DNA from: Singulisphaera sp.
GTDB lineage: Bacteria; Planctomycetota; Planctomycetia; Isosphaerales; Isosphaeraceae
Assembly: GCA_027451445.1 (NCBI GenBank)
Contig: DAIDJG010000227.1
Span: 1 to 57,950, forward strand
Direction: 5' to 3'
Length of the DNA stretch: 57,950 nt
Shown: positions 10,301 through 17,789 of the stretch, in pieces
Numbering within the stretch: the stretch's first letter is position 1
Layout: every line of letters starts with the position of its first letter
Notes under the pieces: generated by a model
Seen by the model: only the letters and a program-made list of their open reading frames with translations
Database searches by the model: none
What the model was told of the DNA's origin: nothing
Program-made: the position numbers and the translations under genes

Positions 10301-10674
10301 TTCACGCCCGCCGGCAAGTTGCTCACCATGCCGATACGGTTGATCACTTCCTGGCGTGCGGCCCAGTAGTCGGTGCCGTACTCAAACTGGCATTTGACGT
10401 CGTTGAGCCCAGCAAGCGAGATGCTTCGCAGATACTTGAGCCCAGGCATGCCGTTGAGCACGGTCTCGATCGGGATGCAAATCAGCCGTTCCATTTCCTC
10501 CGGGCTGGCGCCGGGGTTCTGCGTGATCACCTCCACCAGTGGCGGCGTCGGGTCGGGATAGGCCTCGACATTCAGGCTCCGCGCGGAATGCACGCCAATC
10601 AGAATCAGACCCATCGTCCCCAGCAGAACGATGAACCGGTTATGAAGGCTCCAGGAAATGAGTGCGCGGACCAT
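7351..10674 (-). CDS. HME-type RND heavy-metal efflux pump (CzcA/CusA family)
   Basis: 1107 aa with two halves, each having one transmembrane segment, a large periplasmic loop and further transmembrane helices. Seen: the start 'SWSLHNRFIVLLGTMGLIL', the porter motif 'NPGASPEEMERLI', and in TM4 'GAVDFGIIVDSSVIIVEN', which keeps the two Asp and one Glu of the proton/cation relay typical of divalent-cation (Czc-like) HME pumps. Repeat signatures such as 'GGEFMPPLEEGNLWIRA' and 'FGVAVQDGVLLISYFN' are also typical. It exports metal cations using proton import. First gene of the operon; the C-terminal ~50 residues are a low-complexity tail. Substrate assignment to Zn/Co/Cd rather than Cu/Ag is inference. 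Confidence 0.9.
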   Translation of the reverse strand: MVRALISWSLHNRFIVLLGTMGLILIGVHSARSLNVEAYPDPTPPLVEVITQNPGASPEEMERLICIPIETVLNGMPGLKYLRSISLAGLNDVKCQFEYGTDYWAARQEVINRIGMVSNLPAGVNPGLSPWSPTGEIVRYVLEGPGYTLNQLKAVQDWVLTRALKTVPGVIDVTGYGGTVKQYQVLLDTQLMRRYDVTLQMVTNAISQSNANVGGDVLQLGNQSHNVRAVGYLGEGVDSLDPAVADRAYAIEVEKLEDIQDVVVTTYNNMPVYVKQIAKVVIGHQPRLGLVGRDGENDVVEGIVLMRKYEKSLPTSEAVRAKIDQLNSGNLLPKGMHIRVFNQRTDLVNVTRHNVIHNLVVGMVLVVGILFIFLGNVTSASIVAVMIPLALLFSVTVLYTQGKSANLLSIGAVDFGIIVDSSVIIVENVFRHLTAKNANRSRPLVDRISDASHEIERALFFSTLIIVCAFIPLFSMTGPEGALFGPMANTYAFAICGALLLAVSLTPVLCSLLFHNQMEEKETFIDRIMKLRYLVMLDRVLRHRVILLLLMGSLLGFTISLIPKLGGEFMPPLEEGNLWIRAILPRTVTLRESARIAPRLREVIASVPEIRGVMSQVGRPDDGTDVTSYFNIEFNAPLMPMEQWRTKPVEFLGFKLWNRPFTREEIQAELSERFREFPSINFNFSQLIRDNVEEALSGVKGANSIKLFGNDLDVLERSGQRVVSILATVPGITNPGLFHIVGQPNLEIQIDRHECARYGINVSDVEAVVQVAVGGHAFTQMVEGEKLFAIVLRLPKSQRDDPDVIGRIPVDTVGPDGKPGARIPLKQLAHIEPHKPGAAYIYRENNRRFIPIKFSVEGRDLASTIKEAKRKVEDPIHGAGLPQGYEIGWSGEFQQMEEANHRLMWIVPLSIGLILSLLYTAFGSLKDSLLVMVNVVEASMGGVLALWITGTPFSISAAVGFVSVFGVAVQDGVLLISYFNQLRAAGLPVREAVMRGAELRVRPVVMTSLTAALGLLPAALATSIGSQAQKPLAIVVVGAMLCTLFLTRYLMPVLYSLFPAPAGHSECSADLILGSHYTDRFLGIDHGLDAAAPNSHPSDNPAEGKTP

Positions 10675-11148
10675 GGAATCGCGGCGTCCTTGGAAACGGC
10701 GGCTGTCTCGGCAAGGGAATGCTCGGGATCTCAGAGCCCAAGCCTGGCTGTCACTGTGACTCCGTGTTTCCTAAGTTACGCGTAAACCAGGGCTGGTGTT
10801 GGAGAAAACAAATCCTAAACCATGCGGTGAGCCGAAAATCAGACGCGAATCCCATGCTGGTGTGCCGCGGGGTTCAAGACAGCCAGACCCTGCGCAGAGG
10901 ATGTTCTATGGTTCTCCCAGGGAGAGAGCCCGGGGTCGTGGTCCGGGCAATGGGGATGCCGAGCGGCCAGGCTGTGCCCCCACTGGATCGAGAAAGGCGG
11001 CTACCGGTCTCGACGAATGCCGCCGACCACCGATCGCCCCGTTTTCCGCCAGAACCGGCAAGCCCGTCCGGTCGACGCAGCCATACGCGGCAGCCGCGGA
11101 ACAACGCCACCTCGCCGACCTTCCGAGAGGGGACATTCGCCGATCATG
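10675..11148. other. Intergenic region upstream of the efflux operon
   Basis: 474 bp without a convincing gene; the open frames have atypical composition and are shadows. An AT-richer stretch at about 10760-10825 is the likely promoter area for the leftward efflux operon. It contains an 11-bp palindrome (GTCAC-T-GTGAC, 10750-10760) about 80 bp upstream of the pump start that could be an operator. No clear -35/-10 pair was found. The right end joins the prophage attachment repeat. Confidence 0.4.
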
Positions 11149-11192
11149 TGGAGCGGAAGGGGCTCGAACCCTCAACCTTCGCATTGCGAACG
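11149..11192. repeat. Prophage left attachment repeat (44 bp; displaced tRNA-Ala 3' end)
   Basis: Forty-four bases are identical to 45645-45688, the 3' part of the tRNA-Ala gene (T-arm, acceptor strand, and anticodon-stem 3' side). The tRNA cannot be completed here because the sequence diverges after 11192. This is what remains when a phage integrates into the 3' half of a tRNA gene and restores the gene with its own copy at the other end. The integrase gene begins 140 bp inside this repeat. Confidence 0.9.
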
Positions 11193-11288
11193 TGCCGCTC
11201 GTTCGATTCGTCGCCATGCTCGCCCTCGCTAAGTTAGGCAATCTCACTTTGAGCGAGATCGTTTTGGGATTCTGAGGTGACTCGTAAA

Positions 11289-11327
11289 GTCTCCCACGTA
11301 CAGCCCCCTTCTTGCAACCTGGGAGAC
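11289..11327 (+). promoter_or_regulatory. Inverted repeat covering the integrase ribosome binding site
   Basis: GTCTCCCA (11289-11296) and TGGGAGAC (11320-11327) are perfect reverse complements separated by 23 nt. The right arm contains GGGAGA, the only plausible Shine-Dalgarno for the GTG start at 11332. In RNA the arms would pair and mask that site. A DNA-level role, as a protein binding site near the attachment core, is equally possible. Confidence 0.5.
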
Positions 11328-11331
11328 ACCT

Positions 11332-12252
11332 GTGAGCGACTCGACGACGAGCGACTGGGCCGCATTCCGCGACGAGATTATCGAGCTTTATGCGCCGCCC
11401 TGGCACCCACCCAAGACGAGATCCACCGTGAGACGCGTACTCGACGTGCTCGAGCAGCTCGGCGTCAGAGAGATCGCGGACCTGACCCCAGAGCTGCTCG
11501 CACGATTCGTGCGACGATCTCGGCTCGCCCCTTCCACCATCCAGGGGCAATTCGCGTACGTTCGCGTCGTCTGCAAGATCCTGCACCGGACTGGCCGGCT
11601 CGAGCATGACCCGACGCGAGCCCGGGACCGCTGGCTACCTCCGGCAGCCGCCTGGTACACGGCGCCGGCGAAGCACCGCGAGCCCGAGGAGATCCGACGT
11701 GTGCTCGCCAGGGCCACGCAGGAGGCCCAGGAGGGCGGCTGGCGCGAGCGCAGGCTCGAGGCCCTGATTTACTGCCTGGCCTATCTCGGAGCCCGTAAGA
11801 GCGAAATCCTGGGGCTCAGGAGGGCCGACTACGACCGGGGGCTGAGGCTCGTCGAAATTGCCCCGAACGCCTGCCGGCGGCTCAAGACGGCGCGTGCCGC
11901 GGACCAGCTCCCGGTGTGCAGGACGCTCGCCCAGGTCCTCGACCCGTGGGCGTCCGACGTGGCGAGCGACTGGCTCTTCCCCACCCTGTGTAAAAAAAAA
12001 CCGTGGCTGACGGGTGGTCCTGGGCACCGGCCGCTCGACCAGATCCGGGCGATCGGCGAGCGGGCCGGCGTGCGCCGGCTTAATTTCCGCGCGTTCCGCC
12101 ACACGTATGCGACGCAGGCCGAGGGCCTCGGGCTGCCAGAGGCTTTCGCCCAGCGCATGCTGCGTCACACGACTCCCCTGACCTCCCGCAGGCACTACAG
12201 AGCGCGGGTGCTAGAGCACCTGCGAGACCCGGCGGAGAGGCTGAGGTATTAG
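11332..12252 (+). CDS. int: Prophage tyrosine recombinase (integrase)
   Basis: 306 aa. Residues ~1-95 form an N-terminal core-binding (SAM-like) domain ('LTPELLARFVRRSRLAPSTIQ'). The C-terminal catalytic domain shows the expected order: first Arg in 'LGARKSEILGLRRADY', then 'FRAFRHTYATQAEGLG' (His-x-x-Arg region), 'MLRHTTPLTSRRHYRAR' (second His and Tyr nucleophile). It would carry out site-specific integration and excision at the flanking 44-bp repeats. GTG start with GGGAGA 6 nt upstream. A run of nine A at 11992-12000 encodes three Lys and is a potential slippage site. No excisionase is recognisable beside it. Confidence 0.92.
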   Translation: MSDSTTSDWAAFRDEIIELYAPPWHPPKTRSTVRRVLDVLEQLGVREIADLTPELLARFVRRSRLAPSTIQGQFAYVRVVCKILHRTGRLEHDPTRARDRWLPPAAAWYTAPAKHREPEEIRRVLARATQEAQEGGWRERRLEALIYCLAYLGARKSEILGLRRADYDRGLRLVEIAPNACRRLKTARAADQLPVCRTLAQVLDPWASDVASDWLFPTLCKKKPWLTGGPGHRPLDQIRAIGERAGVRRLNFRAFRHTYATQAEGLGLPEAFAQRMLRHTTPLTSRRHYRARVLEHLRDPAERLRY

Positions 12253-12312
12253 ATCCCGCTCGACGTGCTGCCAGTTGAACGACTGCCAGGACCCCTGGGC
12301 CACTTGCGTGTA

Positions 12313-12915
12313 TCAGCGTCGTGGCCCTTTATCGCGAGTCGATCGATTGCGGACACCTCGCAGTTCCAGGATGAGTTTGACAAACAGATCGGACAGACGA
12401 TCCCCAACCCGATCCAGGAAATCGGACAGCGTAGCTGCCTTGTGGACCGGTGAGAGCTTCTCGGCCGCCCGGACCGTAGCGAAGACTTCGAGCATCAGGC
12501 TTTCGACCTCCGACGCGTGTGCTTCCATTTCCATAAGGGATGGCATGCGTCTGAACCCTTCGCCCACGCCCATGTCGCATTGCAGCTCGGGGAGGAGACG
12601 CTTTAGCCCCTCGTCGTCGGGCGTCCCGGATATCTTGACGGCCGCGGCTGCTATGAGTCGCGACAAAAAGCTGTAATTAATCGCGATGAGTGGTTCCCCC
12701 GGGAAGACGCTGAACCATTCCCCGCAGTGACGACAGCCCGCGGAGGCCTCGGGGGCGTGTGTTCCCCCAAACCAGGCGACGGATCGCGCCCCTCCAGACC
12801 AGCCGGAGGCGCTATGGGGCTCGAAAACGCGTACCGTCCCTTCTCTGGCAAAGCGAGAGTTGCATCGTGCGCAGAGCATCGTGATCTCTGCGTCCATCTG
12901 TCTGTAATCCTGCAT
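12313..12915 (-). CDS. Hypothetical zinc-ribbon protein
   Basis: 200 aa, convergent with the integrase. Two Cys pairs (C-x2-C at about residues 15-18, 'LCARCNSRF', and at about 61-64, 'CRHCGEWF') sit in the N-terminal third and could form one split zinc ribbon. The rest is helical with an acidic/leucine-rich segment ('ASEVESLMLEVFATVRAAEKL') and a basic C-terminus. The function is unknown; in this position phages often carry lysogeny-expressed genes. It starts at ATG 12915 without a strong ribosome binding site. Confidence 0.6.
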   Translation of the reverse strand: MQDYRQMDAEITMLCARCNSRFAREGTVRVFEPHSASGWSGGARSVAWFGGTHAPEASAGCRHCGEWFSVFPGEPLIAINYSFLSRLIAAAAVKISGTPDDEGLKRLLPELQCDMGVGEGFRRMPSLMEMEAHASEVESLMLEVFATVRAAEKLSPVHKAATLSDFLDRVGDRLSDLFVKLILELRGVRNRSTRDKGPRR

Positions 12916-12970
12916 GGCCAGCTCCTAAAGTGCGTGGCGTCGAACTGACCTTGTCCTACCTTGGAAACGC

Positions 12971-12996
12971 CAAACCCCTCCGCGAGGAGGGGTTTG
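12971..12996. terminator. Strong hairpin at the end of the structural operon
   Basis: An 11-bp perfect stem (CAAACCCCTCC / GGAGGGGTTTG) closes a GCGA tetraloop. It lies in the 323-bp non-coding stretch 12916-13238, downstream of the last leftward structural gene. There is no U-run on either strand, so it may act as a processing or pausing element or a bidirectional terminator. Nothing else is recognised in that stretch. Confidence 0.55.
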
Positions 12997-13238
12997 ACGT
13001 GCGTAAGGAGGCAGCGTCGCCTTGTCACGGAGCCCGGGTAGGGAGTTCCAGGCCCCTCTGGTCCGGCGCAGCGGCGTCGCGGGACGACACGTGTGAGCCG
13101 GCGTGCAAGAGGCCGGCGGCGGTCCGCCTGTTCGGTCGCCTCGTCACGGCGTGGCGAGGTGTGCCCTTGAGCCCACGTGTGCCAGCGGTATTTATCGGTA
13201 TTTCTGGACTATCTGTCCAGACCGAAAAGAGTGACAGG

Positions 13239-13667
13239 TCATTCGCCGAGCAGAAGGGTGCCAGAAACCGTGCACGCCGTGGGAGCCGTCAGGCGCAACG
13301 CGAGCCACGGAGCGGCCTCGCCCAGCACGACCTCGAGCCCGTCGCTCAGGCCGTATACGCCCTGTACGCGTGCCAGCTTGAGCACTCGCCCATAAGTGGG
13401 CTCCGTTGTCGCCTGGACGTGGACTCGTGCGGCGAAACAGTGCTGACGGTCCGGGTGCAGGTCGTGGATCGGCGCGGACGTCGCGTAGACACCGTCCCCC
13501 CGCACCCGCGCCGTCTCGACGACGATCGGGGAGCCGAGCGCAGTGACGTCGAAATCGAGCTCGAGCGCGACGAGTCGCCCCCCTTCGGCGTCGACGCATA
13601 CGACGGTGAGAGGCACACCGGGCGCGAGCGAGATCGGCCCGAAGACCGCGGTCCCCAGCGCATCCAT
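13239..13667 (-). CDS. Prophage protein, last gene of structural operon
   Basis: 142 aa, beta-rich, unknown function. The start is ATG at 13667, inside the stop of the upstream small gene (TGATG), which excludes the longer frame starting at 13706. The sequence ('GTAVFGPISLAPGVPLTVVCVDAEGG', 'YATSAPIHDLHPDRQHCFA') looks like a small structural or fibre-associated domain. Its place behind the tail-fibre-like genes suggests a virion surface or chaperone role; this is inference. Confidence 0.6.
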   Translation of the reverse strand: MDALGTAVFGPISLAPGVPLTVVCVDAEGGRLVALELDFDVTALGSPIVVETARVRGDGVYATSAPIHDLHPDRQHCFAARVHVQATTEPTYGRVLKLARVQGVYGLSDGLEVVLGEAAPWLALRLTAPTACTVSGTLLLGE

Positions 13668-13867
13668 CACGCGATCACCTTGCCGCAGCACGGAGTGAGA
13701 GGCCAATGCGCAGGCGACGCAGGCGAAGGATCAGCGGCAGGCCGTGAGGCTGCCGCGGATCGCAAAATCACGTGCCAGATGCGATCACGATCGCCGGACG
13801 CTGCCCATTCGCAAAAGATTTGCCAGCGCAGACACGTTAGCGGGCACGGGCAGTGATCGCAGCTCAA
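13667..13867 (-). CDS. Small Cys-rich prophage protein (66 aa)
   Basis: A TTG start at 13867 overlaps the TGA of the preceding gene (TTGA), and its TGA overlaps the next ATG (TGATG). This double coupling matches the rest of the operon and is the main reason to call it. The product begins 'LSCDHCPCPLTCLRWQIFCE' and ends with 'PCCGK'; eight Cys in 66 residues, with a CxxCxC cluster, suggest a zinc- or disulfide-stabilised mini-domain. Function unknown. Confidence 0.5.
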   Translation of the reverse strand: MSCDHCPCPLTCLRWQIFCEWAASGDRDRIWHVILRSAAASRPAADPSPASPAHWPLTPCCGKVIA

Positions 13868-14652
13868 TTGGTCACCGTGACCGTCTGACTCGCGCATGGG
13901 AGCGCGTAAGGTGTGAGGCCCGAGACGCAGCTCGATGGCACGCTCGCGGGCATCGTGCCACTCAGGGAGATCGTCTGGCCAACGGTGCCTGACAAGCTGA
14001 GGGGCGTTGTGAGGCAACTGTTTGTCGGCGAGCAGCTCGAGGGGCACAAGGCGAATGCGTCGTACCCACCTGTAACGCTGTTGTAGTGTCCCAGCGCGGA
14101 CGTGGTCACGAAGCCGGACATTGCCGTCGCGGACGTGGGACAAGACAGGGAGAACCCGACGAGCGTGGTGCCGGTCGTGGTCGCCGGGTATCCGGACCAG
14201 GTGCACGCTCCACCATCGTCAGCCACGCCGGCCGTCGTGATCGCCGAGGGCACGTTCGACCAGCTCGATCCCGAAAACGTCAGCGTGAACAGTTGCGAAC
14301 AAATTGATAAGTACAGCGTGGTGGGCAACGGAAACGAGACACCCGAGCAGCACACGTATCCCGAGGCAGCGCTCAGAAGGAGCGTGTTGCCCCCGATCGC
14401 GAGATACTTGGACGCGGTGCCCAGCGCGTACGCTGTAAGCGGCCAGACCGATGCGCTCGTCGTGATGTAATAGACGCCCGAGGCGCTGAGCGTGAAGGAG
14501 ACCTGGCCGCTCGCGTCTGTGACGCCGGCAAAGAAAGGCGTGCCTCCGGATGTGGTCGAGATCGCCACGCTGACGCCGGACAGAGGCCCATTATTGCAGC
14601 CCTCGACGGTGAGCGTGGTATTGCCCCCGCAGCACGGCCAGCGGCAGCCCAC
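13864..14652 (-). CDS. Putative fibre or surface protein, Cys-rich N-terminus
   Basis: 262 aa. It opens with 'GCRWPCCGGNTTLTVEGCNN' and continues with a Ser/Thr/Gly-rich beta sequence. Residues ~10-80 resemble a carboxypeptidase-regulatory or Ig-like module ('TLTVEGCNNGPLSGVSVAIS', 'GVTDASGQVSFTLSASGVYY'). Cys pairs recur through the length (CC, CPSSC). Low charge and repeated short beta strands fit a host-contact or decoration protein at the tail tip. GTG start 1 nt after the upstream stop. Confidence 0.6.
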   Translation of the reverse strand: MGCRWPCCGGNTTLTVEGCNNGPLSGVSVAISTTSGGTPFFAGVTDASGQVSFTLSASGVYYITTSASVWPLTAYALGTASKYLAIGGNTLLLSAASGYVCCSGVSFPLPTTLYLSICSQLFTLTFSGSSWSNVPSAITTAGVADDGGACTWSGYPATTTGTTLVGFSLSCPTSATAMSGFVTTSALGHYNSVTGGYDAFALCPSSCSPTNSCLTTPLSLSGTVGQTISLSGTMPASVPSSCVSGLTPYALPCASQTVTVTN

Positions 14653-14653
14653 G

Positions 14654-15001
14654 TCAGCAGTCCCCGCTCACAGCCCACCACTGCCCGGCCCACCACAGAC
14701 ACCAGATATATTTCGAGGAGCCCACGGCGGTCGAATTGGCGTTGTAATACGTGACTGTGCTGGACGTCGAGGCAAGAGCGCCCGACGTGTAGCTCTGCAC
14801 GGTGCCCGTGCCCGATCCGGGCGTCGAGCCGCTGCGGGCCGACGCGCCTGAGGAGGTCAGGATCAGGATCACCTGGGTCCCGGAAAACCGAGGCGGTCGC
14901 CTTGGGGCCAGGAAATCGTAAGGCTGTTGCTCGACGCGCTGAATCGTCGAAACGAGGCGACGCCCGTTGCTGCGGGCCAGGTCGCGACCGCGGGCGCTCA
15001 C
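14654..15001 (-). CDS. Prophage tail-region hypothetical protein
   Basis: 115 aa with GTG start overlapping the upstream TGA (GTGA). A basic N-terminus ('SARGRDLARSNGRRLVSTIQ') is followed by a Ser/Gly/Thr-rich low-complexity stretch and a Trp/Cys-rich end ('WCLWWAGQWWAVSGDC'). The function is unknown; it lies among tail-tip genes. Confidence 0.55.
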   Translation of the reverse strand: MSARGRDLARSNGRRLVSTIQRVEQQPYDFLAPRRPPRFSGTQVILILTSSGASARSGSTPGSGTGTVQSYTSGALASTSSTVTYYNANSTAVGSSKYIWCLWWAGQWWAVSGDC

Positions 15002-15987
15002 GAGTTCACCGTGAGGATGTCGTCCGGGATATTAAGCCCCGCAAACTCGATCGACGGGAACTGCGCGAAGCTCAGGAAGTAGGGATCGGCACCAGGAGTG
15101 TACGCGCCGTTTTTCTGGAGCGGGACCGGATCGGTGACCTGGTTTCCCGTCGCGTCGACCACGTTCGTGGGCTCGCCGCTGCCGTTCACGAGCTGGCGGT
15201 ACCCCGCGTTCAGGATTTTGCGCGTGAAGCCGTTGCCGTCGTCGTCGTCACGCACCTCGAATTCGTAGGTCACGTGGTAATAGTAGCCCCAGTCCGGATC
15301 GTAGTCGCGTTCCGCGGTGATGTCCCGGCACTTGACGGTATTGGGCGGGTACCCTAAAAACTCGTCGCTGTTCACGGCGTCCTTGTACTGAGACGCATAA
15401 TCATCATTGTATGTGCTCTCGTTGCGCACAATCTTGAAGACAGGGCGAGTTTCCTCGGTCTCGGGAGTGTCGATCAGCGGGTCACCCACCGTGTTCACGT
15501 AAGGGAGCGGCGGCGAGCTTTCGTCTTCTGGCTTCGATCGCTGGTACTTTGCCTTGTCCATGTAGACCTCGGGAACGCGATCTGTGGGATTGATGATCCC
15601 CTGCCCGATATCGCTATTGCCGAGCTGATGTACGACGTCGTAAGGCTCGTAAGTCAGAGTGACCTTCCACTGTCGGCCGTCCTCGGAGTCCAGGTCGCAC
15701 TTGATGGACTGCAAGAACGAGCCTGTGTCGTTTTCGGTCGCGGGGCCGCTGAAAAGCGGGAACGCGTAGGAGACGCCGAGCCGCAGACCAGTGGCGCCAA
15801 TAATCTGGAGCGGGCCGACAAAGCGCGAGGCCGTGGTCACCTTGAGCCGGTTGGTGTAGGTGCGATTGAGCCGCACCTCGTCGATGCTCCACTCGGCCGA
15901 GCGGGAGCCTGGCTCGTAGTCGTCCGCAATGCCGGTGATCAGGCCCGGCACAAGGACGTTCGGCTGATTGATTGGAGACTGATTCAT
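14998..15987 (-). CDS. Putative minor tail / baseplate protein
   Basis: 329 aa, acidic. It sits directly after the tape measure gene, where siphophages encode distal tail and tail-tip proteins. Seen: a beta-rich N-terminal half, a Pro-rich linker ('EDESSPPLPYVNTVGDPLID') and a Tyr/Asp-rich region ('DYDPDWGYYYHVTYEFEVRD'). No family is recognised with confidence. It is translated 4 nt from the tape measure stop. Confidence 0.6.
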   Translation of the reverse strand: MNQSPINQPNVLVPGLITGIADDYEPGSRSAEWSIDEVRLNRTYTNRLKVTTASRFVGPLQIIGATGLRLGVSYAFPLFSGPATENDTGSFLQSIKCDLDSEDGRQWKVTLTYEPYDVVHQLGNSDIGQGIINPTDRVPEVYMDKAKYQRSKPEDESSPPLPYVNTVGDPLIDTPETEETRPVFKIVRNESTYNDDYASQYKDAVNSDEFLGYPPNTVKCRDITAERDYDPDWGYYYHVTYEFEVRDDDDGNGFTRKILNAGYRQLVNGSGEPTNVVDATGNQVTDPVPLQKNGAYTPGADPYFLSFAQFPSIEFAGLNIPDDILTVNS

Positions 15988-15991
15988 GTGA

Positions 15992-17497
15992 TCACATCAA
16001 TGCCGCGAGCGGATTAACGCCAGCGACCACGGCTGACCGACTTGCGACCGCGGAAGCGATGCGGGTGAGGATCTCGTTGGTTTTGGCGGTGTTTTTGGCC
16101 ACTTGCTCCTGCGGCCCGCGGCTACCGACCGAGCCGAACCGAGCGGTGAGGATCGCGTTCGTGGCCTCGCGCGAGCCGAGTTCGGCTGCGGAGGCGTAAC
16201 GCGTGCCGTTGCCGAGCGAGTTGCCCGGGCCCGGTTGCCCGGGCGTGATCGTTGAAACGTCGGTGCGTGTTTTTGCGACATCCTTTTGCACGGCCGCAAT
16301 CTTGTCCCTCGCCCGGTCGAAATACTCCGCGAGTGCCTGCGACTTAGGAGGCCGCGCCATGTCCGCGAGGAAACGTCCCCACTGATCCTTGGAGAGACGA
16401 TCCAGATCGTCAGCGTAGGTACGCAGGAAGTCCTGGAGCCCGCTCCTGGCGCTCCCCGTTTTTTCGAGGACCCAGTCGAGCGCTCCCGCGACCTTGGAAA
16501 GCGCGCTCACGATGGTGGCAAGGCCAGAGGTCACGTACGACTGGACAGCGCTGAAGGCGTTACCCATAAACTGCCACGCATCAGCCAGAAAGCCGACCGT
16601 CGTCTGGAGCACGCCGACCGAGCCGGCAGCACCCTCCATCGAGCCCACGGTCGAGCTCGCGAAGGCGACCACGGAGGATTTGGACTCTTCCCAGGCGATC
16701 CCGAGCGCTGTAACGGCCGTGTTGAGTTCCGCGAGCACGCTTTTCGCGACCGGCTGAAGCGCGACGCCCAGGTCCGCGGCCAGGTTCTGCACACGGCCTC
16801 CCAGGCCGCGAAGGGCGTTCGCCATCTCGTTGGCTGTCTTGGCGTGGTCACCTTGCGCGTCGGCCAGATTGCGCGTGATCAGCGACAGACGGGCCTGTAC
16901 CTTCTGGGCCTGCGTGAGCTCCTGTCCATTGCGCACGAGGCCCAGCCTCATGGCCTCCAGCTTCGTCGTCGTCTCGTCGATAAGGACGCCGATCGACTTG
17001 AGCGGCTCTGACTCGCCGGAGATGCCTGCTCGGACCTTTTGAAGCGCCTCATCGAAGGACAGATTCTTGAATGACGATACGTCGTCGGCGAGCTTGACCA
17101 TCTCAACCGAGAGCTTCGCCGACTGCTCGGCGGTGTAGCCCAGGTTTTTGAAGAGCCCCCCCAGATTCGAAGCCGCGTCCATGAACTCGACCTTCGAGGT
17201 CCCGAAAGCGTCCGCCATGCGGTTGGCCTGCGCAACGACCTCGGGCGCGGCCGAGCCGAAGGTCGCCTCGACCTTGTTCAAGGTCTCGACGAGGCCTGAT
17301 CCCGCCATCGCAATCTTGGCGACACCCGCTGCCGCGGCTGCCGCGGCAGCGCCTGCGAAAAACGTCTTGAGCGCGAGACCGGACCGCGTCACGCCTGTCT
17401 CGAACCGCCCCAGGAGCCCACTGGCGTGGTGCAGACCTTTGCGCAGCCGCTGCGTGTCGGTCGTCATCAGGATCGAAAGCTTGCCGATGATCGCCAT
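15992..17497 (-). CDS. Tail tape measure protein
   Basis: 501 aa. The N-terminus ('IIGKLSILMTTDTQRLRKGL') and the Ala-rich hydrophobic stretch 'FFAGAAAAAAAAGVAKIAM' are followed by a long helical, TP901-type core ('LGGLFKNLGYTAEQSAKLSVEM', then 'SSFKNLSFDEALQKVRAGIS') and further hydrophobic helices. The protein sets tail length. At ~0.15 nm per residue it predicts a tail of roughly 75 nm, short for a siphovirus. ATG overlaps the stop of the GT chaperone frame (TAATG). The order chaperone then tape measure is as in lambda-like phages. Confidence 0.88.
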   Translation of the reverse strand: MAIIGKLSILMTTDTQRLRKGLHHASGLLGRFETGVTRSGLALKTFFAGAAAAAAAAGVAKIAMAGSGLVETLNKVEATFGSAAPEVVAQANRMADAFGTSKVEFMDAASNLGGLFKNLGYTAEQSAKLSVEMVKLADDVSSFKNLSFDEALQKVRAGISGESEPLKSIGVLIDETTTKLEAMRLGLVRNGQELTQAQKVQARLSLITRNLADAQGDHAKTANEMANALRGLGGRVQNLAADLGVALQPVAKSVLAELNTAVTALGIAWEESKSSVVAFASSTVGSMEGAAGSVGVLQTTVGFLADAWQFMGNAFSAVQSYVTSGLATIVSALSKVAGALDWVLEKTGSARSGLQDFLRTYADDLDRLSKDQWGRFLADMARPPKSQALAEYFDRARDKIAAVQKDVAKTRTDVSTITPGQPGPGNSLGNGTRYASAAELGSREATNAILTARFGSVGSRGPQEQVAKNTAKTNEILTRIASAVASRSAVVAGVNPLAALM

Positions 17498-17736
17498 TAG
17501 CCGGTGATCCTCTCGAGATTGGCGCGCATCTCGGACTCCGATTGGGCGCCGCGATCAGGCAATCGCATGAAGTCCTGGGCGCGGAATGGGGGCTGCCCCT
17601 TCGCCCGCTGCGAGTTGGCGATCGTGGCGCAGATCTGGCCGGCGTCCCACGCGGGATCGGGCATCGGCTCAAGGCCGAAATACGCGATCCACTCGCGAAA
17701 CTCACGATCGGGCATGCGCTCGAGTTCGGAGACCAT
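17497..17736 (-). CDS. Tail assembly chaperone downstream frame (GpT/DUF4035-like)
   Basis: 79 aa if started at ATG 17736. 'MPDREFREWIAYFGLEPMPDP' matches the minor tail protein T / DUF4035 signature. The same frame is open upstream to 17793, where a -1 slip from the preceding gene would enter it, so the main product is probably a 204-aa fusion (17497-18110). In lambda the GT fusion recruits tail tube subunits to the tape measure. The C-terminus overlaps the tape measure start. Confidence 0.8.
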   Translation of the reverse strand: MVSELERMPDREFREWIAYFGLEPMPDPAWDAGQICATIANSQRAKGQPPFRAQDFMRLPDRGAQSESEMRANLERITG

Positions 17737-17789
17737 GCGGCCAAGCTGGAGCGCGAGGCGAAAAAGGAACCTGCGCTCCGGCCGCTCGA

